Shown here: one piece after another, positions 1 to 64,000 of the stretch
Position numbering within the stretch: the first letter of the stretch is position 1
How the letters are laid out: each line of letters opens with the position of its first letter
Assembly: GCA_948474755.1 (NCBI GenBank)
Contig: CAOLHI010002523.1
Coordinates: 1 to 64,000 of the forward strand
DNA from: Ctenosaura bakeri
Lineage: Eukaryota; Chordata; Lepidosauria; Squamata; Iguanidae
Direction: 5' to 3'
DNA length: 64,000 nucleotides
The notes under the pieces: generated by a model
Told to the model about the DNA's origin: nothing
Seen by the model: only the letters and a program-made list of their open reading frames with translations
The model's database searches: none
Program-made: the position numbers and the translations under genes

Positions 1-1475
1 TGGAGAAGATAGAAAATCCTTTTATAAAAAATATAATAGAAATATGAAAAAAAAATAAAAGAAAATTATTACCGAATATATCAATATTAACTCCGATAGT
101 GATGATGGAAAAATTTCCAATAAATTTAAGAGAAATAATAGAGAAAGAAATAAAAGATTGGATGAAAATAATGATAAATAAAGATAGAATGAAAGAGAGA
201 TTGCAGGAAACTAAAATATCCTGGTTAAATTATATACAATTAGAGCAATGGACAAAGAGTATGAAAAGATATGTTAAGGATTTTAAAGAATATACTAAAT
301 TTGAACAAATTATTATTCAAAGAGAAAATATGCAAGAAAATGAAATACTAAAAGGTATTACAAGTGAAATATATAAAATATTAGCAAAAGAACAAGAAGA
401 GGATTTTCTTAGAAAAATGTGGGAGGAAGAGATAGTACAAAATATAGATATACAAGAATGGAGAAAAATTTGGAAACAACGTCATTTAAAAAAATTATCA
501 ATAAGAATAAAAGAGAATTATTATAAATTAGTGTGGAAATGGTACTTGACTCCAGTGAAATTAAATCAAATAGATGAGAAATATTCAAGATTATGTTGGA
601 GAGGATGTCAAGAAATTGGTACATATATGCATATGTGGTGGAATTGCAATAAGATAATGGAGTTTTGGCAAAAGGTTTTTAAAGAGATAAAAGAGATTAT
701 AGGAGCAGATATACCAGTATGTCCAAATATTGCATTGTTGTCTATATATGATAAGGTTGAGTGTACTCAAGTAAAGAAAGAATTAATAACAAATTTGTTA
801 ACTGCAGCGAGATTAATAATAGCAAAAAAATGGAAAGCAAATGAAAAATTTCAAATAGAGGAATGGTATAACGAAGTGTGGAAAATTGCAATTAATGATA
901 AACTAACATGTAGAATTAGGTTTATGAAAGGTTTGGTTAAAGGGAATGATTTTGAAGAAATTTGGAAAATATTTTTGGATAAAGTTCTGAAAAGAGATAG
1001 TAATACTACCCTGTCAAAAGAAGAATGGCAATTTTGGAAAGTGGATTAAATAAAAAGTTGGCTCTGGGGGGTGGGTATTTTTTAGTTTTAGTTTTGTTTT
1101 TCTTTTATGTTGTATATTTTGTAATTCTTAGTAGGTGTGTGTGTCAAACTTGTGATTTATAGATTTAAATGGATAAGTGATGTTAATGTTTTTTTTTAAA
1201 AAAAAAGTTAAAAGAATTAACAATAGAAATAGATTAAAGGGGATGTGAAAAATATTGAATTAAATGTGAAATTATAACAGTTGAACAGATTTATAAATTT
1301 AAGGGTAAAGGTGCAAAATAACAATGAAAGTTAGTATTGCTTAAGAGAAGAGAAAAAAAGAAAAAGAAAAAAAATTTTTTTTTAATTCACTATTATGTAT
1401 ATCACATGGTGTTTAATTTTTTTTTCTTGTTTTGTATTTGTGATTCAGTTATATAAATAAAAAAAAAAGGAAATG
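1..1475 (+). mobile_element. L1 non-LTR retrotransposon 3' end (ORF2 tail plus 3' UTR)
   Basis: Cut by the window start. The end of ORF2 runs to a TAA at 1047-1049. The AT-rich 3' UTR that follows contains GGCTCTGGGGGGTGG and a TATCACATGGT block, both repeated in the L1 fragment at 56875-57465. The element ends in an A-rich tail near 1475. Confidence 0.88.
3..1049 (+). pseudogene. L1 ORF2 C-terminal fragment
   Basis: Lysine- and isoleucine-rich C-terminal part of the L1 ORF2 protein (endonuclease/reverse transcriptase), downstream of the catalytic domains. An in-frame TGA at 45-47 is followed by an open run of more than 300 codons. A cysteine-histidine motif of the form C-x3-C-x7-H-x4-C is complete (CWRGC, then YMH, then a final C), the signature of the L1 ORF2 C-terminus, and WKWYLTP precedes it. 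The protein would end EEWQFWKVD, and the same ending recurs in the fragment at 56863-57093. It is a relic because the upstream part has a stop and lies outside the window. Confidence 0.85.
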
Positions 1476-1505
1476 GGTGGCAGGTTTTTTTCTGTTTGTT
1501 TTAGG

Positions 1506-1535
1506 GTTGTTGTTGTTGTTGTTGTTGTTGTTGTT
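1506..1535 (+). repeat. (GTT)n microsatellite
   Basis: About ten tandem GTT units just after the A-rich L1 tail, with no clear SINE body attached. Confidence 0.9.
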
Positions 1536-1924
1536 CTGTTTTGGTTCTTTGCTCACCATGGCCACTGTGGCAAGACATCATAAGTGGCTGTGATTGCTGT
1601 TGTTATTTAACTGACATTAACTTGGCTTCATCATGACGGTGATCCTAAAAACAAGAGATCTCCTGAAGACCCTGTTACACTAAAAAAATTCCAGATGTGA
1701 CTCCTGGCTTCACAAGATTGAAGACTTAAATGTAGGGGGCTAGAGACACACACCATTCCATGTTCCCAGCCTCCTTATTGATACCTCATGAATTTCACAC
1801 ATGAGGCACAAAATTATTGAGGAAACTTCCAAACATATTGTGATGAACACACTTAAAAGCCTTCCTGCAAACCAGAAAACTGCACTACCAGGCTTACCAA
1901 TTTTGGGAAAGCGTGTAAGTTAAT

Positions 1925-2168
1925 TCAACTCCCCCCCTCTCTCTCTCTGTATGTGTGTGCATGTGTGTGTGTGCGTGCGCACACATAGTGACCCCATGAA
2001 TTTCACAGGGTGTTCTTAGGCAAAGAATACACAGAGGTGGTTTTGCCAGTTTCTTCCTCTTGAATACAGCCTACAGCACCTGGGATTCATTGGCAGATTC
2101 CCATCCAGATACTAACCAGAGTTGACTCTGCTGACCCTTCCAAGATCAGATGGGATCTGGTGCCTCTA
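1925..2168 (-). mobile_element. 5S rRNA-headed SINE
   Basis: Read on the minus strand, 2168-2060 resembles the internal promoter half of 5S rRNA (GATCAGATGGGATCTGG in inverse, GTTAGTATCTGGATGGGAA, CCAGGTGCTGTAGGC). A body with CCTGTGAAATTCATGGGGTC follows, ending in CA/TG simple repeats near 1940-1980. It matches copies at 57499-57700 and 61557-61775 and resembles the 5S-Sauria type of SINE. It is far too diverged to be a 5S rRNA gene. Confidence 0.8.
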
Positions 2169-3374
2169 ATCTCCCTCTAGACATTCACATTGCAGCTGTG
2201 AAGGTCAAAATCACTTATCATGTTGAGAAGAAATGTATAGTATAGGCTTATTTCAGAAATACTAGTTCAGATTGTGGGTGTGTAGTGGTGGTGAGGTTGT
2301 GATAGTTATATGATGCATATTAAATAAAAATCTTCTTGTACTTCAAAAACAAGAAGAAAAAGAAGACTGGGCTAGAATTTCTCTTTCTGACAGAAGCGCT
2401 ATCCATAGGGAAGGAGATTTTTGTAAAACATAGGGCAACATTTGACCGTGTATTTTGCCCCACATTGCAAAATGGTTTAAGCCTCAAGATTCTACTGTGT
2501 GATACCGCTGAATGTGTATGGTTGTAATAACCTGTAACTTTCTATATGAGAATTTACCCCTAAGGCAAGAACAAGCTTATGTTAACTTTAAATGAATTCT
2601 CTTTGTCTTTTTTCTTGCTTAGAAACTCACAAAGGATGGAGTAAAACAACTACTCCCTTGGTAAATCCCTGACAATTAAATGTGAAAAACACTTCAGATT
2701 TTATACCAGGCTTTTTCCCCCCTTTTCCTTACGGGTCTGTTCTTACAGTGAAGGGAAATTCTGACTCCCAGCCAGCTGGAAGGAAAAGGGTCTAGAATCC
2801 CAAACTTGTAGTCCAGAAGGGTTGACATGGATTTTTGTAGGTATTTGCCCTGTTACCAGGCCACACATACATATACACCTCATCAAGAGTTGTATGTAGA
2901 TTCAAACTCTTCTTTCTGCTATGCAGTCTGAGTACAGGCATTGTACTATTGAGTTCTGAACATTTTAACCTTGGGCTTTTGTTGCCTAGAGGAGACAAGA
3001 CTCAAAATACAAAGGACCATTCTCAATAGTGGAGTACTTGTAATAAAAATGGCAATTTACATTAACAGAGAACACACAGTAGGTCAGATGATGCTCATCA
3101 TTCATAGCAGCGTTGAACAATTTCTGGGAGCTGGAGTGTTCACATTAGTGCCAGAGGTCCCACCTACCACTGAATTCTGTCAGTGCAGCAGTGGCAGCTT
3201 GCCACACACACCTCTACGTTGATTTGAAGATGAATTCTCCTTCTGGGAGAATAAGGTAAAGTGGGTACAAAAAGCTAATGGGACTGCTTACAGTGGCAGG
3301 CCACAGGCTCACAAGCTTTGTTGAAGGAGAAGTTGAAAGAAGGATGCAGAAATAGCATGGTGTAAGATAAAAAG
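2169..3374. other. Intron sequence, nothing recognised
   Basis: AT-rich MTR intron with only short chance reading frames. I see no exon-like conservation or repeat family I can name. Confidence 0.5.

Positions 3375-3413
<39 letters not shown>
3375..3413 (+). repeat. (TG)n(AG)n compound microsatellite
   Basis: About ten TG units run straight into about eleven AG units, just upstream of the LINE remnant. Confidence 0.9.
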
Positions 3414-3421
3414 TAGAGTAA

Positions 3422-3700
3422 GTGGAGAGTATGAACATGGAACAAAAAATGGATTTTCAGTTCTGGAATATGAGACTATATGACTCATTAGAAAAGATGA
3501 TAACATTTGGTAAAATGGGAGGCGGCAGGAAAAGGAGGAGACCACACTACAGCTGGATAGCCTCACTCAAGGAGGCCACAGCCCTGAGTTTGCAGGATCT
3601 AACAGGGCCGTTGATGACAGAGTGTCCTGGAGGGCTCTTGTCTGTAGTGTTTCTGTAAGTCAAAGCTGATCTGATGGCAGTTAGCATCAACAAATGCTAC
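3422..3700 (+). mobile_element. Non-LTR retrotransposon 3' end (RTE/L2-like, uncertain)
   Basis: A short reading frame contains SWIASLKEATALSLQDL; after a one-base frame change it continues RAVDDRVSWRALVCSV. This looks like the basic, tryptophan-containing C-terminus of a LINE ORF2. The sequence after it (GTAAGTCAAAGCTGATCTGA, then CAACAA) resembles the tail of the tRNA-headed SINEs at 9083-9280, 33080-33215 and 51357-51552, so this may be the tail-donor LINE. The clade is not certain. Confidence 0.55.
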
Positions 3701-4810
3701 TATGGATTCTTCTCATTTATGGTGCACCTTTAATGTGTAGAAGGTGTCATATTGTCCTTATTACAGCTGTGAGGTTTGCTGTTCTCTATATAGAAGCAGA
3801 ATATTGAGGGCAAAGAATTCCTTGCCTAATGGTGCCAGGTAGTTGGAACAGTCCTGGCTTTGAACCAGAGGTCCTTAGTACATGCCCAGACCACTGTTCC
3901 TTGGGCAAGTTGATATTCATATAAGAGTTGAAGATTTTAAATATTGTATCTTATGGGGCAGATGTGGGGGAGGTAACCGAAATGAAGTGAAAAAGGGCAG
4001 GGTATTGACTTAAGCTGATGAAGTATTCTGGTTCACTGAAGGTTTTGATTCATTAGTGAGCTGTTACATGCCATAGCATAAACTGATGCCAATGAGAACT
4101 GTACTGAAGCCAAGTTAATTTGTTAGGTTCTTAAAAAGAATTGCTATTTGCCTGGCCAGGCATAAATTTAAATTAAATTCCCAGAAATAAAAATCCAATG
4201 CTTCATTCCTTTTAGCTTGTCTTTTCCTATCTGTGGTGTATTTATGATTTGACACCTTTCCTCTTTCAGAAGTAAGGACCTTTTGGAATCAATTAGCAGC
4301 TTTTTCTTTTCAAATGTGTACAAAAGCTTCTATGTATATTGTGAATGTTGCTGGAGAGCATGGGTACATTTATATAGATTGATCAACACGGTTGTAGCAT
4401 GACTGATCCAACTCCAGAATACACTGATGCAAAAACATGTACATGCTGCGTCATCCATACACCATTTTTTCTACCTAACCATCTATGACATTATGCTCAT
4501 AGCAAACAATGTCCAAGTAAATAACAACTTAGCAATATTTTTCTAAGTTTGAAGTGAGCAAAATGTAATCTATGGAACTAAAAGCTTTTCTTGGACTTCA
4601 TACTGGAATATGAGAACATGCTGTGTAGATTATCTAAAGGAACACGAGTTTGCTGTCTGTGTCTTCACTGTCAATAGCTGATTGTGCCAGGGTTGGGTTT
4701 TTTTTTTTCTCCTCAAGCATTTTCTTGCTTCCTGGATTGGGCCTAGCATTGTCATGTTATCTGTTTCAAATGGTGTTGGGGGTTGGTTGTGTATACTTCA
4801 GTCAGTGAGG
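3701..4810. other. Intron sequence, nothing recognised
   Basis: AT-rich intron with no exon, ORF or repeat I can support. Confidence 0.5.
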
Positions 4811-4818
4811 GTCTAGAT

Positions 4819-4991
4819 CAGTCTTTCTTGAAACTTTTACCCAGGAGGAACCCTAGAAATAATTTTCAGGTCTACATGAAAATTATTATATCTATAGCTA
4901 AAGAAGTTGATTCCCCTCCCCCCATTAACTCTCTCTCACGGAAGCCCAAGTGACTTCTAGGGTTCCAAGGAACTGTGGTTCGGAAAGCCTG
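4819..4991. mobile_element. hAT-like MITE with 8-bp target duplication
   Basis: Starts CAGTCTTTCTTGAA and ends with the inverse of CAGGCTTTCCGAAC, giving short terminal inverted repeats. Flanks are GTCTAGAT (4811-4818) and GCCTAGCT (4992-4999), six of eight bases alike, as expected for an aged hAT duplication. No coding capacity. Confidence 0.65.
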
Positions 4992-5272
4992 GCCTAGCTC
5001 TTTAGCAGGATGGTAAGGCAGAATGTAGAGTGAGGGGGCATGGGCAATAATGCTGCTAGCAGGGCAGGGAGTTTAGCATGGCAATAAGTTGGATTTTTTA
5101 TTTTTGTGATATGTTCAGCTTCATAGCCTATGAGAGTCATCCTACACTCAAACATAAGAGGTAGGGAAGTCCCATAGATGGACTCGGAAAAGAAAATGAA
5201 GAAAGACACCACATTGTACCCCCCATTTTACAGTATAATATCTGCCAAGGAATGATAAGTAGTAGTCTAAAC

Positions 5273-5398
5273 CAATGGTTTTCAAACTTTGGTTGTCCAG
5301 ATGTTTTAGACTTCAAGTTTCAGAAACCTCTGAAGCATGGCTGATGGTCAGGACTCCAAAGAGTTGGAATCCAAAGCACCATACTTTGATAACAACTG
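5273..5398. mobile_element. hAT-like MITE with 8-bp target duplication
   Basis: Begins CAATGGTTTTCAAACTTTGG and ends with the inverse of CAGTTGTTATCAAAGTATGG. Flanks are GTCTAAAC (5265-5272) and GTCTGAAC (5399-5406), seven of eight identical. Internal sequence is partly self-complementary. Confidence 0.68.
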
Positions 5399-5629
5399 GT
5401 CTGAACCAACCATTTTCAACTTGGTGCCAAAGCAGGTTTGGAGATTATAAGAACAAGAGTCTTATGCATCTTGGGCCACAAAGACCCTCACCATCTTTGA
5501 GAAAAATTGACTGTCATGTTTTTGAGAAAGCATGGAAAATACAGGTTTTTTTTACAGTGTTTTAATTGTGTTATTTAACAAAAAACCCCTGAACTTTCCA
5601 AGTTTTTAATTCTCTTGATCTCAATTCAG

Positions 5630-58930
<53,301 letters not shown>

Positions 58931-61556
58931 CTATATGTAAGGGCAGGGGTGGGGTGAGTTGACTTTTTGGGTGACATCCTGTTGGTGTTGTCCACTGGTA
59001 ACACTCACCAGCAGAATGAAGGAAGTGGGAGATATTTGGCAGTTCTCCTTCCTCCCTGAAGACCCCTGCACGATATCCCACGCTATCCAAAAGGGTCCCC
59101 AAAATTTCTATCACTCATGTGGAATGTGAAAACTGTCCTCCTTTACCTTCAAGCAATGGAAATTTTCTGTCAGTGTGAAGGAATTTCAGTTAGATTCTAT
59201 TCCTACTGTTGGTGGAAAAAAGGATTTAAGAAGAGGCCTGGTTCACAAGAAATAAGAGCCTAGTGGTAGCTATTTAAAATGGCTACTTATGGTCATCACC
59301 ACATACAATGAACCATGTTCTCCACCCACAGCAAACCTTTTTAAAAAATCTTGCAATGGTAGAAACCTGAGAAGGTAACTACAGTGGCTAATATGTGCTG
59401 ACTTTTTCATGTGCACATAAGTGTTCACATTTGTTAGTGTAAGTGTCCCTTACTTTCCAACTGAAAAGATTTCCCAGCTGGTTTCTGGAGCTTACTTTAA
59501 TTAAATGAGTATATATAAATGCACCTTGTTCTTGACTTACTTAGTTGTGTTCTTAACACGGTAGTTTCATATTTAAATGAGCCCTTAGTGGAGCACTAAT
59601 GAAAAGTAACACAGAGCCCACAATGCATAATTATCTCCTTGTGGGACTATTGTTACTGGATTGAGCACAGTAGGTCTATTTGTCACTTTAAGAACTAAAT
59701 TAAGAAGAATGTTTGCACTGACATGTTCCGTTAAATGGGAATACTGTATAGCATGAAAGTTCAAAATACTGACCTTTAATTTGACTGTTCATATATGTGA
59801 TGGCAAATATAGTCCAAATCAGACACATAATACAATGTGGAATGTAAATAAGTGCCTTGATGCAAAATTGCAGGTGTCATTCCCATTTTCAGCTTTCATC
59901 TTCCTCACCAAACTTTCGGATTTCTTACCTACCTCAAGTCTTGTAGAAGCCAGGAAAATCATATTTTGGAACTTCTATAAGGCTTATTTATGATATAGTT
60001 ACAGATGATAAACCTTCTGTTGTTGTCCATGTTGTGGTATCATTTTCCAATAGCTGCAAAAGTATTAGGTCACACATGTTTTGATACTTATTCTTGAAAA
60101 ATGTGGGAGTGAACTAGTTTTTCCAACTACATAATGAGATCATTCTCTTTAAATCTCTGCTGAGTTTTTCTTCCCCATCCAATTGATTTTTGAATACCTA
60201 TATAATTGCATTTCTCCTACCATAGGCTATGTCTACCTTGGTATTGTTAGTTTGGGGGATTGTTTTAGATTAGATTAACGATGCTTAAACTTCTACAACA
60301 GAGTTTGATGCATTGTGTTTACCACAGGAGGATAGTCCTCCCATTTTCTCTCAGAAATATGTCATTTATAAATGGGTTTGATAGGTTCTGCACAGAGCCT
60401 CAACAAAGAAAAGTTAAATAGGCATATATTTATTTTAAAACAATCCAGTATTATTAAAGTTGGACAGGTTCTAGTCCTGGAACCCATCAGTGCAATTTGA
60501 CTGCTGAGAGCAAGGTTAAAAATGCAACTGAAAAGGCTAACAAGTCCTTTGAAGAACAGGTGAAAATTCTATGAGCAGTTCCTATAGCTTTCCTGGCAAG
60601 TAAACACACAGCTGTTTTCCCGTGGTCCACTTGGCCAACAGACTGTAGTAAACTGACTGATTACGTCTACTGGAAAACTGTTTGTGGGCCCTTGTGCCTT
60701 ATTTAGCATGGTGATGAGCATGCAGCATAACTTCTTCCCATGTCACTTGGGTAGTGTAGGAATTTCTTTGCCAAATGGGAAAAGTTTATGTGTGGCTCCT
60801 TCCTAGAGTATCACCCCATTCCAAATTTAAAACAGTTATTTTTTTTCCCCTGGGTGCCTGCCCCCTTTTTTGAGGTGAGACATTGCTGGCATAAAAATGA
60901 GCTGTAATATAGACTTCTGTTGCATGATCATGGCTTTTTAATGTTATCCAGGGCATTCAGATAAATAAGCAGGGTTTTTTAAATCAGTCAGATAACCCCT
61001 TGACCTTGTAATAAGATTCAGGGGTCACTATTTATGTCTGATATCCAGATAAATTACAAGATCATGAAAAAGGACAACTTGCACAAGGAAGAGACAGCAG
61101 TGCCTCTCAAAGGGAAAGTGCCATTTTGGCCAGGTCTGTGGAGAGTCAAAAGACAATGTGTCAGCAGTATTGTATAAGCTGTACACAGAACGGCAAATGG
61201 AAAATCTGCAGCTTGCTTCAGAAGTCACATTTTCTGTCTCTGTGTAGCCAGTTGACCTGTACTCTAGGCCGGTAAAGCTACCTAATAGGATTTTGACTCA
61301 TTCTGCAGTTCAACTAATGCCAATAAAAATAAGAATTTTGATTTTTAAATAGCTAAACAGTCAAAAGAAAAACATACTTGGGGTCTTACATATCCAACAG
61401 AAAATACGGAAATAGTTATTTCAATAAACACAGCTTGTAAATGTATTTCTAATTCATTTGTACTTTATACAATAATACATCTTTTAGACTTGCAAAATGA
61501 CTTCTGTTGTAAATGCACACTGAGATTGAGTTTCCAAAGTTTATATTTATCCATAA
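58931..61556 (+). other. MTR: MTR 3' UTR candidate region
   Basis: AT-rich sequence without convincing coding potential after the stop codon. AATAAA occurs at 61322-61327 and 61423-61428, the second followed by T-rich and GT-containing sequence. Another AATAAA lies at 61812-61817, beyond a 5S SINE. Mammalian MTR has a long 3' UTR, so the transcript could reach any of these. I cannot choose without RNA data. Confidence 0.45.
61423..61428 (+). promoter_or_regulatory. Candidate poly(A) signal AATAAA
   Basis: Canonical hexamer about 2.5 kb after the MTR stop, with T-rich sequence 20-45 bases downstream. A second copy lies about 100 bases upstream at 61322. Use is inferred, not shown. Confidence 0.35.
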
Positions 61557-61775
61557 GGTGTCTCTGTGTGTGTCTGTCTGTCTGTATCTGTATCTTTAAA
61601 CTGCCTGTGGGCATATGGCATCCTCATGAATTTCATAGGGTTTCTTGTACGAAAAAATATCAGATATCTGAAATATAGCCTACAGCACCTGGTATTTGTT
61701 GGTCGGCTCCCATCCAAGTACTAACCAGGGCTGAGTCTGCTTGGCTTCCAAGATCAGATGAGATATCTTGCCTTT
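61557..61775 (-). mobile_element. 5S rRNA-headed SINE, minus strand
   Basis: In inverse: TCTCATCTGATCTTGGAAGC, GTTAGTACTTGGATGGGAGC and CCAGGTGCTGTAGGC, then CCTATGAAATTCATGAGGAT and a CAGACACACACAG tail. The internal 5S promoter region is well conserved. It lies in the 3' UTR or just downstream of MTR. Confidence 0.83.
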
Positions 61776-62429
61776 AGAGTATTTAGGCCCATTATCCTTA
61801 ATACATTGCTTAATAAAATATTACCTTACCTATTTCCATTTCTGTTTCTTTAATTGAATGCAAGTAGATCCACAGCCTTCAAAATAACATTTTTAAAAAT
61901 TAATTTTGATTGAGTGTGAGGTGAGAAGAACTTGTATCTTTTGACAGTTTGTTACCAGATCTTGCCTCTGATCTACCCATGGAGTCTCCGCCTGTTAATT
62001 CTCCTTTCCACCTTGATGTACAACTGCTGCCGCCGCCGCCTCTTCCACCTGTTCCTCCTTTTTCTTTTCTGGTATCAGTGCTAAAGTAGACTTCCAAACA
62101 TAAACAACCCAAAGATCAGGATTAAAAATAAGCTACATTTGCCCCTTTTGCTACAGTAGGTTCTCTTCAAGAGTTTATGAAGCCTTCTGTAATTTGTGTA
62201 AAACTTAATGTGTGATTTTCAAATCTGTCTTTATTCTCTCCTCCACACATTTTTATATCAAGTATTTAGAGACTACTATTGATGGCATGTCAATCACATA
62301 TGATAGTGAGGATGATGCATAGTTAAAATGAACAAAGTATAAGAACACAGTATTGTAAGAAAGCACAGCTAAAGAACAGGCAGTCTTGAAATGGTGTTGA
62401 GATATACTGAAAGACTGCACCATAGGGGC

Positions 62430-62605
62430 CACAATTAGTCTCAAAGCACTGCCTCAGAGTGTGGTGGAGTCTCCTTCTTTGGAGGTTTTTAAATAGAAGC
62501 TAGATGGCCACCTGTTGGGGATGCTTCAATTGTATATTCCTGCATGGTTGGACTCAATGGCCCTTGTGGATTCTTCCACCTCTATGATTCTTTGATTCTG
62601 TTTTT
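62430..62605 (+). mobile_element. CR1 3' end fragment
   Basis: GGAGTCTCCTTCTTTGGAGG, TAGAAGCTAGATGGCCACCT, TGCATGGTTGGACTCAATGG and a tail with CTCTATGATTCTTTGATTCT. Typical CR1 3' UTR and tail in the + direction. Confidence 0.85.
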
Positions 62606-64000
62606 ACAACTATGGGGTTATCACCATCAAGGCCCCCCTCTCATATCCACTAGACTAATTTATCTTACAGAAGTACATGCAACAAGAATCTTACAGTGTT
62701 TTTAAGAAACTGGCAGGACCACACGATTAGAGATGGTTATTCAGTTTCCCAAACTGTTCAGCGTTTTAAAGATTAATGCTGGCACCTTGAATTGGGCCTG
62801 TAAACATACAGGAATCAGGGCAGTTGGTGCAATATGTTTAGATCTCCCTTCCATTTTGAACCCATTTTAAGTTTTCAAACCATCTTCAGAGGCAGCCCTC
62901 CCATAGAGCCCATTACAAATACACAGGTTTAGAAAAAAAAAAATTAGTGAATGGATGATTGTTTTAGTCAGGGTGTTAGCTGATGTATCAAAGTAATCTG
63001 CTAAAAGGAACTCTTAGCCAGCTTCACATCTTTGTCCACATTGGTTGGCTTCCAGATCCATAGTACCTGTACCTTGTAAATTTTTATTTTAACTTTAATA
63101 CCTTTGAACCTAAACCTTTCTGTGACTTGTATCCTCTCACATTCTAGGTGTTTTTTCTAGTTATGATTATATCAGCAAAGCAGGTCAGTAACCTATGAGA
63201 GTCTAGATTTGCAACTGATTGCATCTAAAGATAGGCAAGCCAAAGTCCACTCATAAAATAGGGCTCTCCCTCCTGCCCAAGACAGCCTCCTGTGCTCTCC
63301 AAAGTCAATTCTGCAGATTGATAGGCCCCCTGAATGCTGTGTGAAGGAGCAAGGGAGGAGCTGGAAGACTTTGGCATGATTACCTTGTATAGTAGAAGTG
63401 TCCTTCCGCTCAGGACATTCCAAATCTGTGGCAAGGTTGTGACCCAATTTGACCTCACTCTTCTTACATATGTGCTATGAATTAATCCCATCCAAAGGTA
63501 TTCTTGTAATTTCCTTTCCTAGATCACAAAACTAAGAACAGGTTTTGCACACTCTAGAGAAGGTAGAGTGCTGGCCTTCTTTCTTATGACTCAATAGTCC
63601 AGGAATTATATCAACATTTCTTTTCCTTTGCGGTTCTGATCCTTGAAAGTTTATGCAGGCTTCTACTCTTAGGTATTAAGCACTGAGTATACATGCAGAA
63701 ACGAGTCATCTTTGGCACTCCTTCACTTCCTGTTTTCCTATGGATAAATGGACAGGTATGTTAGGTGACCAATCTCCCAAATCACTGTGTTGGGTCCCAT
63801 ATTGAGAGAAAGATGGAATCTGAAGTCAATCAGTCAGTTGATCTTAGATTGCCGAGACACCATGAAGGTTTTTTTTTAAGCTGTAGCTGGTCTTTTTTGA
63901 GGAGTCATCTATGCAGTCATAATCTGTTTTGTTTGTTTGTTGCAGTGCTTACTCTTAAGAGAGAACATTTGTTTCATGGCAGTTGAATCAAAACGGAGTG
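62606..64000. other. Downstream sequence, nothing recognised
   Basis: No exon of a neighbouring gene, no clear repeat. Short minus-strand frames near 63193-63491 overlap one another in different frames and look like chance. Confidence 0.4.

Noticed and set aside
3214..3566. Serine/histidine/threonine-rich minus-strand frames
   Set aside because: Produced by translation of the (TG)n(AG)n microsatellite.
63193..63491. Possible exon of a downstream gene
   Set aside because: Two frames overlap in different registers, with no conserved motif or convincing splice sites.

Overview
The window is vertebrate nuclear DNA, most likely from a squamate reptile and more likely a lizard than a snake. The evidence is a vertebrate-style split gene with short exons and long AT-rich introns, plus a mobile-element mix typical of squamates: CR1, squamate-type L1, a Penelope-like element, a DIRS element, tRNA-headed and 5S rRNA-headed SINEs, and small hAT-like and TA-flanked DNA transposons. 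There is no sign of prokaryotic gene organisation. Rank below Squamata is a guess.

One host gene is recognised: the 3' half of MTR (cobalamin-dependent methionine synthase), on the + strand. Fifteen exons between 5630 and 58930 join in a single frame for 614 codons plus a TAA stop. They cover the C-terminal half of the roughly 1265-residue enzyme: the four-helix cap, the cobalamin domain with its DVHDIG motif, and the AdoMet/reactivation domain. The 5' half lies upstream of the window. All introns are GT-AG except the 13.3-kb one after 11790, which has a GC donor. About 5 kb of 3' UTR and downstream sequence closes the window, with poly(A) signal candidates but no certain end.

Layout: 1-1475 is an L1 3' end. 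1500-5629 is intron with a 5S SINE, a LINE 3' end and two hAT-like MITEs. 5630-11790 holds three exons, two abutting TA-flanked DNA transposons, three SINEs and a minus-strand L1 tail. 11791-25135 is one long intron with a palindromic element, a nearly full-length minus-strand CR1 (17798-21950) and a Penelope-like element (21950-23880) split by a DNA transposon. 25136-34289 holds six exons with small repeats between them. 34290-48687 is one intron dominated by a nested insertion: a DIRS retrotransposon (35446-48531) carrying a roughly 7-kb L1 (38538-45585) inside its reverse-transcriptase region. 48688-58930 holds the last six exons.

The DIRS element is the most striking structure. It has inverted terminal repeats, an internal complementary region made of the complements of both outer ends, a gag-like ORF, an RT-RNase H frame with one stop codon, and an open tyrosine-recombinase ORF with its R, H-x-x-R and Y residues. 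The L1 inside it has a perfect 20-bp target-site duplication, yet its ORFs are broken many times. I found no clearly new kind of biological system. The notable points are nested transposons, a preserved DIRS circle-junction signature and several small structural oddities.
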